A stretch of 64,000 nt of DNA, taken from assembly GCF_039536205.1 (NCBI RefSeq), contig NZ_BAAAYL010000001.1, forward strand, positions 6,138,001 to 6,202,000, given 5' to 3'. Origin of the DNA: Streptomyces sannanensis. GTDB taxonomy: Bacteria; Actinomycetota; Actinomycetes; Streptomycetales; Streptomycetaceae. How positions within the stretch are numbered: position 1 is the first letter of the stretch; each line of letters starts with the position of its first letter. This document shows positions 52,496 through 61,980 of this stretch, piece by piece. The position numbers and the translations under genes are program-made. Under the pieces are notes generated by a model, which saw only the letters and a list, made by a program, of their open reading frames with translations, was not told where the DNA came from and did no database searches.

Positions 52496-52743
52496 CCGTA
52501 CTCCATCCGGTGGGCCTGGGGACACCTCTGGAGGCAGCCCCAGCGGGCAGTGTCCGTCCTCGAGCGCCGGACAGGCCGGAGAGTGACGCCCGTCGTTGGA
52601 CGGGCCGAGTGCCGGATGACGGTTCATCGCCGGGCCGGCCGGAGTGTTCGTGCATGGTGCGAGCGGGAGCGCAAGTGGGCCCATTCGGCCAAGGTCACCT
52701 ATCCGGTTCGTATCCGGAACAGGCGTCCGGTTAGGCTCATGGC

Positions 52744-53973
52744 ATGCATGCCTGGCCCGCTTCCGAGGTCCCCGCCCTGCCCGGCAAGGGCCGCGACCTC
52801 CGGATCCACGACACCGCGACCGGCGGCCTCGTCACCCTCGACCCCGGTCCCGTCGCCCGTATCTACGTCTGCGGCATCACTCCGTACGACGCGACCCACA
52901 TGGGTCACGCGGCGACCTACAACGCGTTCGACCTCGTTCAGCGCGTGTGGCTCGACACCAAGCGGCAGGTTCACTACGTCCAGAACGTGACGGACGTCGA
53001 CGATCCCCTGCTGGAGCGCGCGAACCGCGACGGCGTCGACTGGATCGGCCTCGCCGAGCGTGAGACCTCGCTGTTCCGCGAGGACATGACCGCCCTCCGC
53101 ATGCTGCCCCCGCAGCACTACATCGGCGCTGTCGAGGCGATACCCGGAATCGTGCCGCTCGTCGAGCGGCTGCGGGACGCCGGAGCCGCGTACGAGCTCG
53201 AAGGGGACATCTACTTCTCCGTCGAGGCCGACCCCCACTTCGGGGAGGTCTCGAACCTCGACGCCGCAGCCATGCGGTTGCTGTCCGCCGAGCGCGGCGG
53301 AGACCCGGACCGTCCGGGCAAGAAGAACCCGCTCGACCCGATGCTCTGGATGGCGGCCCGCGAGGGAGAGCCGAGCTGGGACGGGGGCACCCTGGGCCGC
53401 GGCCGGCCCGGCTGGCACATCGAGTGCGTGGCCATCGCCCTGGACCACCTCGGGATGGGCTTCGACGTGCAGGGCGGCGGCTCCGACCTGGCCTTCCCGC
53501 ACCACGAGATGGGCGCCTCGCACGCCCAGACGCTGACCGGGGAGTACCCGTTCGCCAAGGCGTATGTCCACGCGGGCATGGTCGCCCTGGACGGAGAGAA
53601 GATGTCGAAGTCCAAGGGCAACCTGGTTTTCGTGTCGAAGCTGCGCCACGACGGCGTGGACCCGGCCGCGATCCGGCTGGCCCTGCTCGCGCACCACTAC
53701 CGGGCCGACTGGGAGTGGACCGACAGCGTCCTCGAAGAGGCCGTGGCCCGGCTCGACCGGTGGCGCGCGGCGGTGTCCCGGCCCGACGGCCCGTCCGCCG
53801 ACGCGCTGGTCGAGGAGATCCGCGAGGCGCTCGCGGACGACCTCGACGCCCCGGCTGCGCTGGCCGCGGTGGACCGCTGGGCCGCGCGCCAGCACAACGA
53901 GGGCGGTACGGACGAGGGCGCGCCCGGCGTCGTCTCGCGTGCCGTCGACGCTCTGCTCGGTGTGGCCCTGTAA
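52744..53973 (+). CDS. mshC: L-cysteine:1D-myo-inositol 2-amino-2-deoxy-alpha-D-glucopyranoside ligase
   Basis: Mycothiol biosynthesis enzyme joining cysteine to GlcN-Ins with ATP, derived from cysteinyl-tRNA synthetase. 409 residues: HIGH-like HMGH (52-55), zinc Cys43 ([12 protein letters not shown]), Cys in [11 protein letters not shown] in FPHHEMG and KMSKS-type [10 protein letters not shown]. It lacks the tRNA-binding C-terminus of CysS, which supports MshC over CysS. ATG 52744 is the only suitable start. 248 bp separate it from the upstream gene with no other gene seen. A strong terminator follows. Confidence 0.95.
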   Translation: MHAWPASEVPALPGKGRDLRIHDTATGGLVTLDPGPVARIYVCGITPYDATHMGHAATYNAFDLVQRVWLDTKRQVHYVQNVTDVDDPLLERANRDGVDWIGLAERETSLFREDMTALRMLPPQHYIGAVEAIPGIVPLVERLRDAGAAYELEGDIYFSVEADPHFGEVSNLDAAAMRLLSAERGGDPDRPGKKNPLDPMLWMAAREGEPSWDGGTLGRGRPGWHIECVAIALDHLGMGFDVQGGGSDLAFPHHEMGASHAQTLTGEYPFAKAYVHAGMVALDGEKMSKSKGNLVFVSKLRHDGVDPAAIRLALLAHHYRADWEWTDSVLEEAVARLDRWRAAVSRPDGPSADALVEEIREALADDLDAPAALAAVDRWAARQHNEGGTDEGAPGVVSRAVDALLGVAL

Positions 53974-53991
53974 GCACCACTCCTTTCCCAG

Positions 53992-54035
53992 CCGCCCCCG
54001 GACTTCCGCGAGAAGTCCGGGGGCGGTTCCGTTTT
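53992..54035 (+). terminator. Terminator after mshC
   Basis: CCGCCCCCGGACTTC (53992-54006) pairs perfectly with GAAGTCCGGGGGCGG (54012-54026), loop CGCGA, followed by TTCCGTTTT. Confidence 0.92.
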
Positions 54036-54169
54036 GCCCATGGTGCTGTGTTCTTTTCTGCGCTGAACACGCCCTGTCCGACACCAACCGTTCGAATACC
54101 GGTGACCACGGGGACTGGGCAGGGGCGCGCTTCAGCTGCGCGTAACTCTGGGAGGCCCCCGATATGACG

Positions 54170-54204
54170 GTGCCGGGCGGAGGTTGTGTGGCTCCGCCCG
54201 GCAC
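54170..54204 (-). terminator. Hairpin beyond subtilase pseudogene
   Basis: GTGCCGGGCGGAG (54170-54182) pairs perfectly with CTCCGCCCGGCAC (54192-54204), 14 bp after the stop of the pseudogene's last frame. Confidence 0.7.
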
Positions 54205-54217
54205 CGCGCTCCGCGAG

Positions 54218-54903
54218 CTACTTGGTCACCACGATGGCCTTGATGACGGTCGGGTTCCGGTCGTCGTAGTAGACGAAGACCTGGTGCCCGAAGGCGAAGG
54301 CACGCTGGATCTCGTCATGGACGATCTGGCTCGGGTTGATCAGCTGACGCCAGGCGTTGTCGACGAGCAGGTACAGGATCGGCGACTGGCCCCGGGAGGG
54401 GCTGCACGACGTCCCAGTACCGGGTGGCGATGTGGCGGATCTCGGGGGCGGGGTGGTTCAGGTTGCACCAAGCACCCGCCACGAAGAGCCTGGGGCGCGG
54501 CGGGAGTTCCTGGGGGATACGGGACGAGTTCGTCCCAGTGGCGTTCGGCCCGGCCCTGGCCGACCGTCGACGGGGTCAGCCGGGCCACCGCGGCCTTGAT
54601 GTCCGGCCGGTTGCCGATGCGCTGCGAGGCGGGCCGGCCAGGAGCGTCCTGCTGCGGTGATCCGGTCGCCTGCAGCACCTCACGGGCCCGTTCGGGCGTC
54701 ATGAGCGTCAGTCCGGACGCCTTCAGCATGCCCTGGAGCGACGCCGGCGCGCCCACCACGACCGGGGAGGCCGAGGACGTGCCGGAGAAGCTGTCGGTGT
54801 ACCGGGCGATCTCCTCGGCGCCGCCCTGGAGATCACCGGGCCGGTCCCAGAAGCCGCCGGTCGTGGTGGTCTCGCGGCCCCAGCCGTGCAATTCATCCGG
54901 AAC
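54218..54903 (-). pseudogene. S8 serine protease (subtilase) C-terminal remnant
   Basis: Minus-strand frame with HGWGRETTTTGGFW, then FSGTSSASPVVVGA, the active-site serine block of subtilases, and SPQQDAPGRPASQRIG. The N-terminal domain with the catalytic Asp and His is absent: an in-frame stop precedes at about 54905. Homologous sequence continues in two other frames: LFVAGAWCNLNHPAPEIRHI, then YLLVDNAWRQLINPSQIVHD ending FVYYDDRNPTVIKAIVVTK-stop at 54218. At least two frameshifts are therefore present. Non-functional. Confidence 0.8.
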
Positions 54904-55211
54904 GAGAAGTCACGGCATAATCCGGCCGAACACTGCGGGGGCGCCGGTGATGTGATGGGGCGGCAGAGTCATCTGACCGGCCATCGGAAGGATGTTCGGT
55001 GAACGGTCCTTCGACACGTCGAAGACTTTCGGGAGCGGGCGTGGCTCTGGGGAACGTGGCCCTCCTCGACCGGCTCGCCGGTACGGCCAATGCGGCCGGA
55101 ACCGGTGGTGACACCTGGCCGCATCCCTGCCGAGCACACCCCCGAGGATCCTGACGACGGCGGGGGCGGTGCCGGCCGGCACCGCCCCCGCATCCGTCGC
55201 ATCCCGGCGGG
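54904..55211. other. 308-bp gap without a recognisable gene
   Basis: No frame carries a family motif or a start with a ribosome site. It may hold the decayed upstream part of the subtilase gene. A short GC-rich inverted repeat near 55105-55200 could be a terminator for the PAC2 gene. Confidence 0.45.
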
Positions 55212-56228
55212 TCAGTCCTCCGAGGACTCCCCGGAACCGGATCCGGACTCGCCGTCGCCGTCCTCGGACCGGCTCTCGCGCTCGGGCCTCGGCGGCTTGA
55301 GCGGCCTGGTACGGCCGCCGGCGGTGTCCCGGAGATAGGTGCTGTCACCGCCCTCGGTGGCGTGGCCGCCGTGGGCCTGGGCCGGGCCGCCGTCGCGCCG
55401 TCGCAGATAGCGCTCGAACTCGCGGGCGATCGCCTCGCCGGAGGCCTCCGGGAGTTCCGCGGTGTCCCGTGCCTCCTCCAGTGTCCGGACGTACTCCGCC
55501 ACTTCACTGTCCTCCGCGGCCAGCTGGTCCACCCCGACCTGCCAGGCCCGGGCGTCCTCCGGCAGCTCGCCGAGCGGGATCCGCAAGTCGATCAGATCCT
55601 CGAGCCGGTTGAGCAGTGCCAGGGTGGCCTTCGGGTTGGGCGGCTGCGACACATAGTGCGGCACCGCGGCCCACAGGCTCACCGCCGGAACTCCGGCGTG
55701 CGTGCAGGCCTCCTGGAGGATGCCGACGATGCCGGTGGGGCCTTCGTACCGGGTCTCCTCCAGATCCATGGTCCTGGCCAGATCCGGGTCGGAGGTCACT
55801 CCGCTGACCGGCACCGGACGGGTGTGCGGGGTGTCGCCCAGCAGGGCGCCCAGGATCACCACCATCTCGACGCCCAGCTCATGGGCGAAGCCGAGCAGCT
55901 CGTTGCAGAACGAGCGCCAGCGCATGGACGGCTCGATGCCGCGGACCAGGACGAGGTCACGGGGCTTCTCCCCGCCGATCCGTACCACGGAGAGCCGTGT
56001 GGTGGGCCAGGTGATCCGGCGGACCCCGCCGTCCAGCCACACCGTGGGCCGGTTGACCTGGAAGTCGTAGTAGTCCTCGGCGTCGAGCGCCGCGAACACC
56101 TCGCCCTTCCATTCCCGGTCCAGGTGCGCGACCGCGGTGGAGGCGGCGTCGCCGGCGTCGTTCCAGCCCTCGAACGCGGCCACCATGACCGGGTCGATCA
56201 GCTCGGGAACCCCCTCGAGCTCGATCAC
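55212..56228 (-). CDS. PAC2-family protein (proteasome-assembly-chaperone fold)
   Basis: 338 residues. PAC2 features: VMVAAFEGWNDAGDAAS at the start, LGALLGDTPHTRPVPVSG and GPTGIVGILQEAC. The C-terminal 60 residues are charged and low-complexity. GTG 56228 follows AAGGAGG at ideal spacing; the longer frame is spurious. Actinobacterial PAC2 proteins are broadly conserved with an unresolved role, possibly as protein-assembly factors. Confidence 0.9.
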   Translation of the reverse strand: MIELEGVPELIDPVMVAAFEGWNDAGDAASTAVAHLDREWKGEVFAALDAEDYYDFQVNRPTVWLDGGVRRITWPTTRLSVVRIGGEKPRDLVLVRGIEPSMRWRSFCNELLGFAHELGVEMVVILGALLGDTPHTRPVPVSGVTSDPDLARTMDLEETRYEGPTGIVGILQEACTHAGVPAVSLWAAVPHYVSQPPNPKATLALLNRLEDLIDLRIPLGELPEDARAWQVGVDQLAAEDSEVAEYVRTLEEARDTAELPEASGEAIAREFERYLRRRDGGPAQAHGGHATEGGDSTYLRDTAGGRTRPLKPPRPERESRSEDGDGESGSGSGESSED

Positions 56229-56379
56229 CCAGGCCTCCTTCCCAAGTTCCCTTGCGTACGCCCCAACCTTACGGCTTTCCCCGGGTCCGGCCGCAGCCCC
56301 CGTGCACGGCCGGGTGACGGATCGTCGAGGCAGGCCGCCCGGGGGACCCGTGCCCCCTGGAGCAGGGGAGAATGAGTGC

Positions 56380-56820
56380 ATGGCCCGACGCACCTCACGC
56401 CCCTCACGCACCGCACGTCCGCACCGGCACATCGACGCCGGCTCGCCCTGCCCGTGCGGGCTGCCCGCCGTGTACGGCGAGTGCTGCGGGCGCTTTCACG
56501 CGGGCACCGCGGCCGCGCCGACCGCGGAGGCGCTGATGCGTTCCCGGTTCAGCGCCTTCGCCGTCGAGGACGAGGCGTATCTGCTGCGCACCTGGCACCC
56601 CGACACCCGGCCGTCACGCGTCGACTTCGACCCCGGGATGCGCTGGACCGCACTGGAGATCCTGGACACCGCCGAGGGCAGCGCCTTCCACTCCATGGGC
56701 ACGGTCACCTTCCGCGCGCACTACACGCACGGCGGACAGGCCGGTGATCTGCACGAGCAGAGCCGCTTTGTGCGGCACGAAGGTGTCTGGGTCTACCTGG
56801 ACGCCGTCTTCGCGGACTGA
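56380..56820 (+). CDS. YchJ-family (UPF0225) SEC-C protein
   Basis: 146 residues. N-terminal SEC-C zinc motif CPCGLPAVYGECCGRFH, followed by an NTF2-like domain (SRFSAFAVEDEAYLLRTWHPDTRP). ATG 56380 follows AGGGGAG. Function unknown, conserved in bacteria. Divergent from the PAC2 gene. Confidence 0.88.
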   Translation: MARRTSRPSRTARPHRHIDAGSPCPCGLPAVYGECCGRFHAGTAAAPTAEALMRSRFSAFAVEDEAYLLRTWHPDTRPSRVDFDPGMRWTALEILDTAEGSAFHSMGTVTFRAHYTHGGQAGDLHEQSRFVRHEGVWVYLDAVFAD

Positions 56821-56930
56821 CACCCGTCCGCCGTGGCCGTCATGGACCTGTTCCTGCGCCGTTGATTTTCCGCTACGCGGGGGTAGGTTGACCCTCCTGC
56901 ATGTGGCGGTCGCCGGCCGAAGGGGACGAC

Positions 56931-58331
56931 ATGGCGGAGCTGGTGGTCATCGGCGGAGGTATCGCCGGGCTCGGGACGGCACTGCTGGCCGCCAGGCGCG
57001 GGCATACCGTGGCCCTGTTCGAGCGCGAGGCGCGTGCTCCGGGCAGCGGGCGGGCCGGGCTCGACGAGGACTTCTTCGACTGGCGACGGCCCGGCGTCCC
57101 GCAGGCCGCCCAGCCGCATGCGCTGCTCGGCGCGGCCCGCGCCGTCCTGCGCGGCGAGCTGCCCGATGTGTACGAGACGCTGCTGCGGCTCGGCGCCCGT
57201 GAGCGGCATGAGCTGGACTGGTTCGGCGAGCGCCCGCCCGCCCGGCCGGGCGACGAGCACCTGGTGCTGACGCAGACCCGGCGGATCGTGCTGGAGTCCG
57301 CGCTCACCTCGGCACTGTGCGCCGAACCGGGGGCCGAACTGCGTTACGGCGAGCCGGTGACGGGTCTGATCACCGCCCCCACGAGCCGCCCGCCCAGGGT
57401 GACGGGTGTGCGCACCGCGGCCGGCTCGTACACCGCCGACCTGGTCGTCGACGCGGCCGGCCGGCTTGGCGGCACCGAGGTGCGGCTCGCGGCGGCGGGA
57501 TGCCGGCCCGGGGTGACGGAGTGCCACCGTACGGGCCTGGCGTACTTCTGCCGCTGGTACCGGCTGCCCGGCGGGCGGCTCGACGGGCCGATGCGCCCCT
57601 GGACGGTGAACGGCGGTACCTTCGCCGGCTGCGCCGTCTTCCCCTCCGACAACGGTGTGTTCGCGGTGACCCTCTTCGTCCACACCGACGACCCGACGCG
57701 CGCGGCGCTGCGCGACCCGGACGTCTTCGAAGCGGCGGCCGCGATGTTCCCGCCGGGCGCGGCCTGGCTGGCACTGGGAGCCGAACCGCTGTCCGACGTA
57801 CTCCCTGCCGCCGGGCTCGACAACCGCTGGAGTGCGTCGGCCGACGAGGCCGGACAGCCGGTCGTCGCGGGCCTGATCGGCGTCGGCGACACGCTCACCC
57901 ACACCAATCCCACGCTGGCGCAGGGGATGTCGCTGGCGCTGTGGGCCGCGCGGTGGGTGGCGGACCACGCGGAGGACCAGCCCGGCTCGCCCGGATTCGC
58001 CGCCGCTTACCACGCCTGGGCGAAACGGACCCTCAAACCCTGGTTCGACGTCCAGGTCACCGCGGACCGGGAGATCGGGGAACGCCTCGCCACCCGGAGG
58101 CGGGCCGTCGGAACCCGTGAGACCGGCGCCCTTTTCGACTGCGCGCTCGACGATCCCGAAGTGATGCGGGCCCGGGCGCGGGTGCGGCACCTCATGGCCT
58201 CCCCGGCCGAGGCGTACGGCGCTCCGGAGATCAGGCGGCGGGTCGCCGCCTGGCTCGCCGCGCGCCCCGGCTACGAGCCGAACGCGGGCGGCCCGAGCCG
58301 TGCCGCCTGGGAACGGATCACGGGGATCTGA
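56931..58331 (+). CDS. FAD-dependent oxidoreductase (geranylgeranyl-reductase/halogenase-like)
   Basis: 466 residues. The N-terminal dinucleotide motif VIGGGIAGLGTALLAARRG, then FERE, indicates FAD binding; DTLTHTNPTLAQGMSLAL near 330 is the second FAD motif (GD..). No tryptophan-halogenase WxWxIP motif is seen, so a hydroxylase/epoxidase or reductase role is more likely. ATG 56931 follows AAGGGGA. Its end overlaps the convergent DNA ligase gene by 14 bp. Substrate unknown. Confidence 0.85.
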   Translation: MAELVVIGGGIAGLGTALLAARRGHTVALFEREARAPGSGRAGLDEDFFDWRRPGVPQAAQPHALLGAARAVLRGELPDVYETLLRLGARERHELDWFGERPPARPGDEHLVLTQTRRIVLESALTSALCAEPGAELRYGEPVTGLITAPTSRPPRVTGVRTAAGSYTADLVVDAAGRLGGTEVRLAAAGCRPGVTECHRTGLAYFCRWYRLPGGRLDGPMRPWTVNGGTFAGCAVFPSDNGVFAVTLFVHTDDPTRAALRDPDVFEAAAAMFPPGAAWLALGAEPLSDVLPAAGLDNRWSASADEAGQPVVAGLIGVGDTLTHTNPTLAQGMSLALWAARWVADHAEDQPGSPGFAAAYHAWAKRTLKPWFDVQVTADREIGERLATRRRAVGTRETGALFDCALDDPEVMRARARVRHLMASPAEAYGAPEIRRRVAAWLAARPGYEPNAGGPSRAAWERITGI

Positions 58332-59382
58332 GCACCTCGTCCAGGTCGTAGCGTACGGGCTCCTCCAGCTGGCCGTACGTACAGGAGCCCGGTGCACGGT
58401 CCGGGCGCCAGCGGCGGAACTGCGCGGTGTGCCGGAACCGGTCCCCCTCCATGTGGTCGTACGCCACCTCGCAGACCCGTTCCGGGCGCAGCGGCACCCA
58501 CGACAGGTCCTTCTTGCCGGACCAGCGGCTGGGGGCTCCCGGCAGCCGGACGCTGTCGTGCGCCGACTCGTCCGTCCAAGAGGCCCAGGGGTGGCCCTCG
58601 GGCGACTCCATGCGCAGCGGCTCCAGCTCCGCGACCAGCTCCTCGCGGCGGCGCATCGGAAAGGCGGCGCAGACGCCGACATGCTGGAGGTTGCCCTGGC
58701 TGTCGAAGAGTCCGAGCAGGAGTGATCCGATGATCGGCCCGCTCTTGTGGAAGCGGTAGCCGGCGACCACACAGTCCGCCGTACGCTCGTGCTTGACCTT
58801 GAACATCAGCCGGGCGTCCGGCCGGTAGGGAAGGTCCAGTGGTTTGGCGATCACCCCGTCGAGCCCGGCGCCCTCGTAGCGTTCGAACCACTCCCGGGCG
58901 ACCTCGATATCGGTGGTGGCGGGCGCGAGATGGACGGGCGGGGCGACGTCCGACAGCGCCTCGGCGAGCAGGGCCCGCCGCTCGGCGAGCGGGGTGTCGA
59001 GCAGCGCCGTGTCGTCGAGGGCCAGCAGGTCGAAGGCGACAAAGCTGGCGGGTGTCCGCTCGGCCAGTGTGCGTACGCGCGAGTCCGCGGGGTGGATGCG
59101 CTCGGTCAGCCGGTCGAAGTCCAGCCGCCCGCCGTATGCGATCACGATCTCGCCGTCGACGACGCAACGGTCGGGCAGCCGCTCACGCAGCGCCTCGACC
59201 AGTTCCGGGAAGTAACGGGTGAGCGGCTTTCCGGTGCGGCTGCCGATGACCACCTCGTCGCCGTCCCGGTGGACGATGGCACGGAAGCCGTCCCACTTCG
59301 CCTCGTACTGCATCCCTGGCGGGATCGTGGTCACGGACTTGGCGAGCATCGGTTTCACAGGCGGCATCACCGGCAGGTCCAT
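58318..59382 (-). CDS. ATP-dependent DNA ligase (LigC/LigD ligase-domain type)
   Basis: 354-residue ligase for non-homologous end joining. The adenylation motif is YEAKWDGFR (Lys29), followed by IGSRTGK, motif III FVAFDLLAL, motif IV DGVIAKP and motif V FKVKHERTADCVV, then an OB-fold (RWSGKKDLSWVPLRPERVCEV). It covers only the ligase domain of LigD. ATG 59382 is 52 bp from the divergent polymerase gene, so the two may share a promoter region. No Ku gene lies in this window. Confidence 0.93.
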   Translation of the reverse strand: MDLPVMPPVKPMLAKSVTTIPPGMQYEAKWDGFRAIVHRDGDEVVIGSRTGKPLTRYFPELVEALRERLPDRCVVDGEIVIAYGGRLDFDRLTERIHPADSRVRTLAERTPASFVAFDLLALDDTALLDTPLAERRALLAEALSDVAPPVHLAPATTDIEVAREWFERYEGAGLDGVIAKPLDLPYRPDARLMFKVKHERTADCVVAGYRFHKSGPIIGSLLLGLFDSQGNLQHVGVCAAFPMRRREELVAELEPLRMESPEGHPWASWTDESAHDSVRLPGAPSRWSGKKDLSWVPLRPERVCEVAYDHMEGDRFRHTAQFRRWRPDRAPGSCTYGQLEEPVRYDLDEVLRSP

Positions 59383-59434
59383 GCGTTGATTGTCCGGTAT
59401 GCGGCGTATGTCGGCACAGTCTAAGCTGGCGGCC

Positions 59435-60457
59435 ATGGCCGGAGCGGTGGAACTGGTGGTGGGCGAGCGGACGGTACGTGTGTCCAATCCGGACAAGGTG
59501 TACTTTCCGGAGCCCGGCTACACCAAGTTGGACCTGGTCCACTACTACCTCGCCGTCGGTGACGGCATCACCCGCGCCCTGCGGAACCGTCCCACCACCC
59601 TGGAGCGCTACCCGGACGGGGTGACCGGCGAGTCCTTCTTCCAGAAGCGCGCCCCCAAGTACCTCCCGGAGTGGATTCCGACCGCGCACATCACCTTCCC
59701 GAGCGGCCGGTCCGCGGACGAGATGTGCCCGACCGAACCCGCGGCCGTCCTCTGGGCGGCCAATCTCGGCGCCGTCACCTTCCACCCGTGGCCCGTCCGG
59801 CGCGGTGACACCGACCATCCGGACGAGTTGCGTCTCGACCTGGACCCGCAGCCCGGCACCGACTTCGCCGACGCGGTGCGCGCGGCCCATGAACTGCGCG
59901 CCGTGCTCGATGACGTCGGCCTGCGCGGCTGGCCCAAGACATCCGGCGGACGCGGGATCCATGTGTTCGTGCCGATCGAACCTCGCTGGACCTTCACCCA
60001 GGTGCGGCGTTCCGCCATCGCGTGCGGCCGGGAACTGGAGCGCCGTATGCCTGGCCGGGTGACCACGAAATGGTGGAAGGAGGAGCGCGGCGAGCGGATC
60101 TTCGTCGACTACAACCAGACGGCCCGAGACCGCACCATCGCCTCCGCCTACTCCGTCCGGCCCCGCCCGAACGCCCCTGTGTCGGCCCCGTTGCGGTGGG
60201 GCGAGCTCGACGACGCGGTGCCGCAGGACTTCGACATCATGACCATGCCCGCCCGGTACGCCGAACTCGGTGATGTCCACGCCGACATGGACAGCCACGC
60301 CTTCAGCCTCCGTGCGCTGCTCGACCTGGCCGACCGCGACGAGCGGGATCACGGCATGGGCGACCTGCCGTACCCGCCCGAGTACCCGAAGATGCCCGGC
60401 GAGCCCAAACGCGTCCGGCCGAGCCGCGCGAAGCGGCCCGGCCGGAAAGAGACATAG
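59435..60457 (+). CDS. NHEJ DNA polymerase/primase (LigD polymerase-domain type)
   Basis: 340-residue archaeo-eukaryotic-primase-type polymerase that fills gaps at broken ends. The catalytic acidic pair is D135 and D137 (RLDLDPQPG); PKTSGGRGIHVFVP and FVDYNQTARDRTIASAYSVRP are typical LigD-POL motifs. ATG 59435 (MAGAVELVVGERTV) is taken as the start; an earlier in-frame ATG exists at 59390. Divergent from its partner ligase. In many bacteria both domains are fused in one LigD protein. Confidence 0.93.
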   Translation: MAGAVELVVGERTVRVSNPDKVYFPEPGYTKLDLVHYYLAVGDGITRALRNRPTTLERYPDGVTGESFFQKRAPKYLPEWIPTAHITFPSGRSADEMCPTEPAAVLWAANLGAVTFHPWPVRRGDTDHPDELRLDLDPQPGTDFADAVRAAHELRAVLDDVGLRGWPKTSGGRGIHVFVPIEPRWTFTQVRRSAIACGRELERRMPGRVTTKWWKEERGERIFVDYNQTARDRTIASAYSVRPRPNAPVSAPLRWGELDDAVPQDFDIMTMPARYAELGDVHADMDSHAFSLRALLDLADRDERDHGMGDLPYPPEYPKMPGEPKRVRPSRAKRPGRKET

Positions 60458-60472
60458 GGCCGGAGCCCGCGG

Positions 60473-60838
60473 CTACCCGCCGAGGGACCCGCTGCCGAAG
60501 CCGCCGCTGTGCCCCTCGTCCCACTTGCGTGGCCTCCTGTGCTTCGCCCGCTTGCTGCCGCCGGAAGTGCGGAGGGCGTACGGCATGAGACGCCGACTGC
60601 CGTCCATGGTCCGGGGTACTTCGTCGAGCTCCCGGTACTCGCGGATTTCCCTGACCGGGCCTTTCTTCGGGATGTGCGGCTGGGTCTCCGGGGCCGGCGG
60701 CTCCGGCTCCCTGGAACGCACGATCTTTCCCCAGAAGAAGAGCACCAGCAGCGTGCCCGCGACGGCGATGCCGACCAGGAAGAACGGCGCGATGTCCGCC
60801 AGGATTTTTGTGTCGACGGCCAGAAATATCGTCTCCAT
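60473..60838 (-). CDS. Small membrane protein (DUF6479-like)
   Basis: 121 residues: one N-terminal transmembrane helix (APFFLVGIAVAGTLLVLFFW, about 15-35) and a basic, Pro/Arg-rich cytoplasmic tail ending in glycines (GGFGSGSLGG). This pattern is common in Streptomyces DUF6479 proteins of unknown role. ATG 60838 is preceded closely by GTGGGG; an in-frame ATG at 60859 is an alternative. The region upstream is unusually AT-rich for this genome. Confidence 0.65.
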   Translation of the reverse strand: METIFLAVDTKILADIAPFFLVGIAVAGTLLVLFFWGKIVRSREPEPPAPETQPHIPKKGPVREIREYRELDEVPRTMDGSRRLMPYALRTSGGSKRAKHRRPRKWDEGHSGGFGSGSLGG

Positions 60839-60881
60839 ACCCCACAAATACCCTGTCACATGATCAGTAAATCGGATTTAC

Positions 60882-61904
60882 CTATACAAACTGTGAGGTA
60901 AGGGTCCAGCGTCGTAGCCGGTCCGCAGGCCAGGTGTTGACGACGCGGGAGGCGGGCACGCCGCAGGCCTCCGCGCGAGCGCAGCCGATGATCTGCCAGT
61001 CGAGCTGACCGGGAGCGTGCGCATCGGTGTCGATGGCGAAGTGCACCCCGGACTCCACTGCCTGGCGCAGCAGCCGGGAGGGCGGATCCAGTCGGTCGGG
61101 GCGGCAGTTGATCTCGAGGGCGGTACCGGATTCCGTGCATGCCGCGAAGACCTGTGCCGCATCGAAGCGTGATTCCGGCCGTCGGCGGTTGCCGGTGACC
61201 AGACGTCCCGTGCAGTGCCCAAGGATGTCGACCAGAGGGTTGCGGACCGCCTTGATCATGCGCCGTGTCATGGCGAGGGGGTCCATGCCCAGTTTCGAGT
61301 GCACGGATGCGACGACGACGTCGAGGTGGTCCAGCAGTTCGGGCTGCTGGTCGAGTGAGCCGTCGTCCAGGATGTCGCACTCGATGCCCGTCAGCAGCCT
61401 GAACGGGGCCCACTGCCGGTTCAATTCCGCGATCACGTCCAGTTGTTCGCGCAGCCGCTCGGCCGACAGTCCCTTGGCGATCGTCAGTCTGGGGGAGTGG
61501 TCGGTGAGGACCGCCCACTCGTGGCCCAGTCCGGCTGCTGTTCTGCCCATTGCCTCGATGGGGCTGCCGCCGTCCGACCAGTCCGAGTGCATATGACAGT
61601 CCCCGCGCAGTGCCCGGCGCAGCTCGTTCCCGCCCTGGGCGAGGGGCTCGGCCGCTTCCTCGAGGAGGGTCCGCAGGTACGAGGGTGTCTCTCCGTCGAG
61701 CGCCTCGCGGATGACCTTCGCGGACTTGGGGCCGATCCCCTTGACAGCGTCGAGTGTGCCGGCCCGCGCCCGGGCGGTCAGTTCGTCCGCCGGCATGCCG
61801 GCGACGACGGAGGACGCGGTGCGGAAGGCCCGTACGCGATAGGTTTCGGCCCCGGCGCGCTCCAGCAGGAAGGCGATTCTCTCCAGGGCTTCGACCGGCT
61901 TCAT
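60882..61904 (-). CDS. HhH-PHP domain protein (PolX-like without polymerase domain)
   Basis: 340 residues. Residues 1-90 resemble the DNA-polymerase-X 8-kDa region with a helix-hairpin-helix (VKGIGPKSA, 54-62). Residues 100-335 form a PHP phosphoesterase domain: HMHSDWSDG (H104, H106), LTDHSP, ASVHSK, DILGH and DTDAHAP supply the metal ligands. It lacks the nucleotidyltransferase domain of full PolX, so it is more likely a nuclease or phosphatase acting on DNA ends. Its position next to the NHEJ genes supports a repair role. Confidence 0.88.
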   Translation of the reverse strand: MKPVEALERIAFLLERAGAETYRVRAFRTASSVVAGMPADELTARARAGTLDAVKGIGPKSAKVIREALDGETPSYLRTLLEEAAEPLAQGGNELRRALRGDCHMHSDWSDGGSPIEAMGRTAAGLGHEWAVLTDHSPRLTIAKGLSAERLREQLDVIAELNRQWAPFRLLTGIECDILDDGSLDQQPELLDHLDVVVASVHSKLGMDPLAMTRRMIKAVRNPLVDILGHCTGRLVTGNRRRPESRFDAAQVFAACTESGTALEINCRPDRLDPPSRLLRQAVESGVHFAIDTDAHAPGQLDWQIIGCARAEACGVPASRVVNTWPADRLRRWTLTSQFV

Positions 61905-61980
61905 GTATCCGATTTACGCAGATCGGGGCTCGAGTGTCCTGGCGACACCCCAACGCACGGTCGTGCGGACATCGGCGAGT

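Noticed and set aside
52744..53973. Cysteinyl-tRNA synthetase
   Set aside because: The protein is short (409 residues), lacks the tRNA anticodon-binding tail and sits in the conserved mshC neighbourhood.
56793..58772. 659-codon minus-strand frame opposite the FAD oxidoreductase
   Set aside because: Antisense artefact of GC-rich third positions; crosses into the ligase gene with no recognisable domain.
60867..60881. GTAAATC-G-GATTTAC inverted repeat in an AT-rich gap as operator or att site
   Set aside because: Only 7-bp arms; a similar CCGATTTAC near 61910 may be chance. No integrase or tRNA is nearby.
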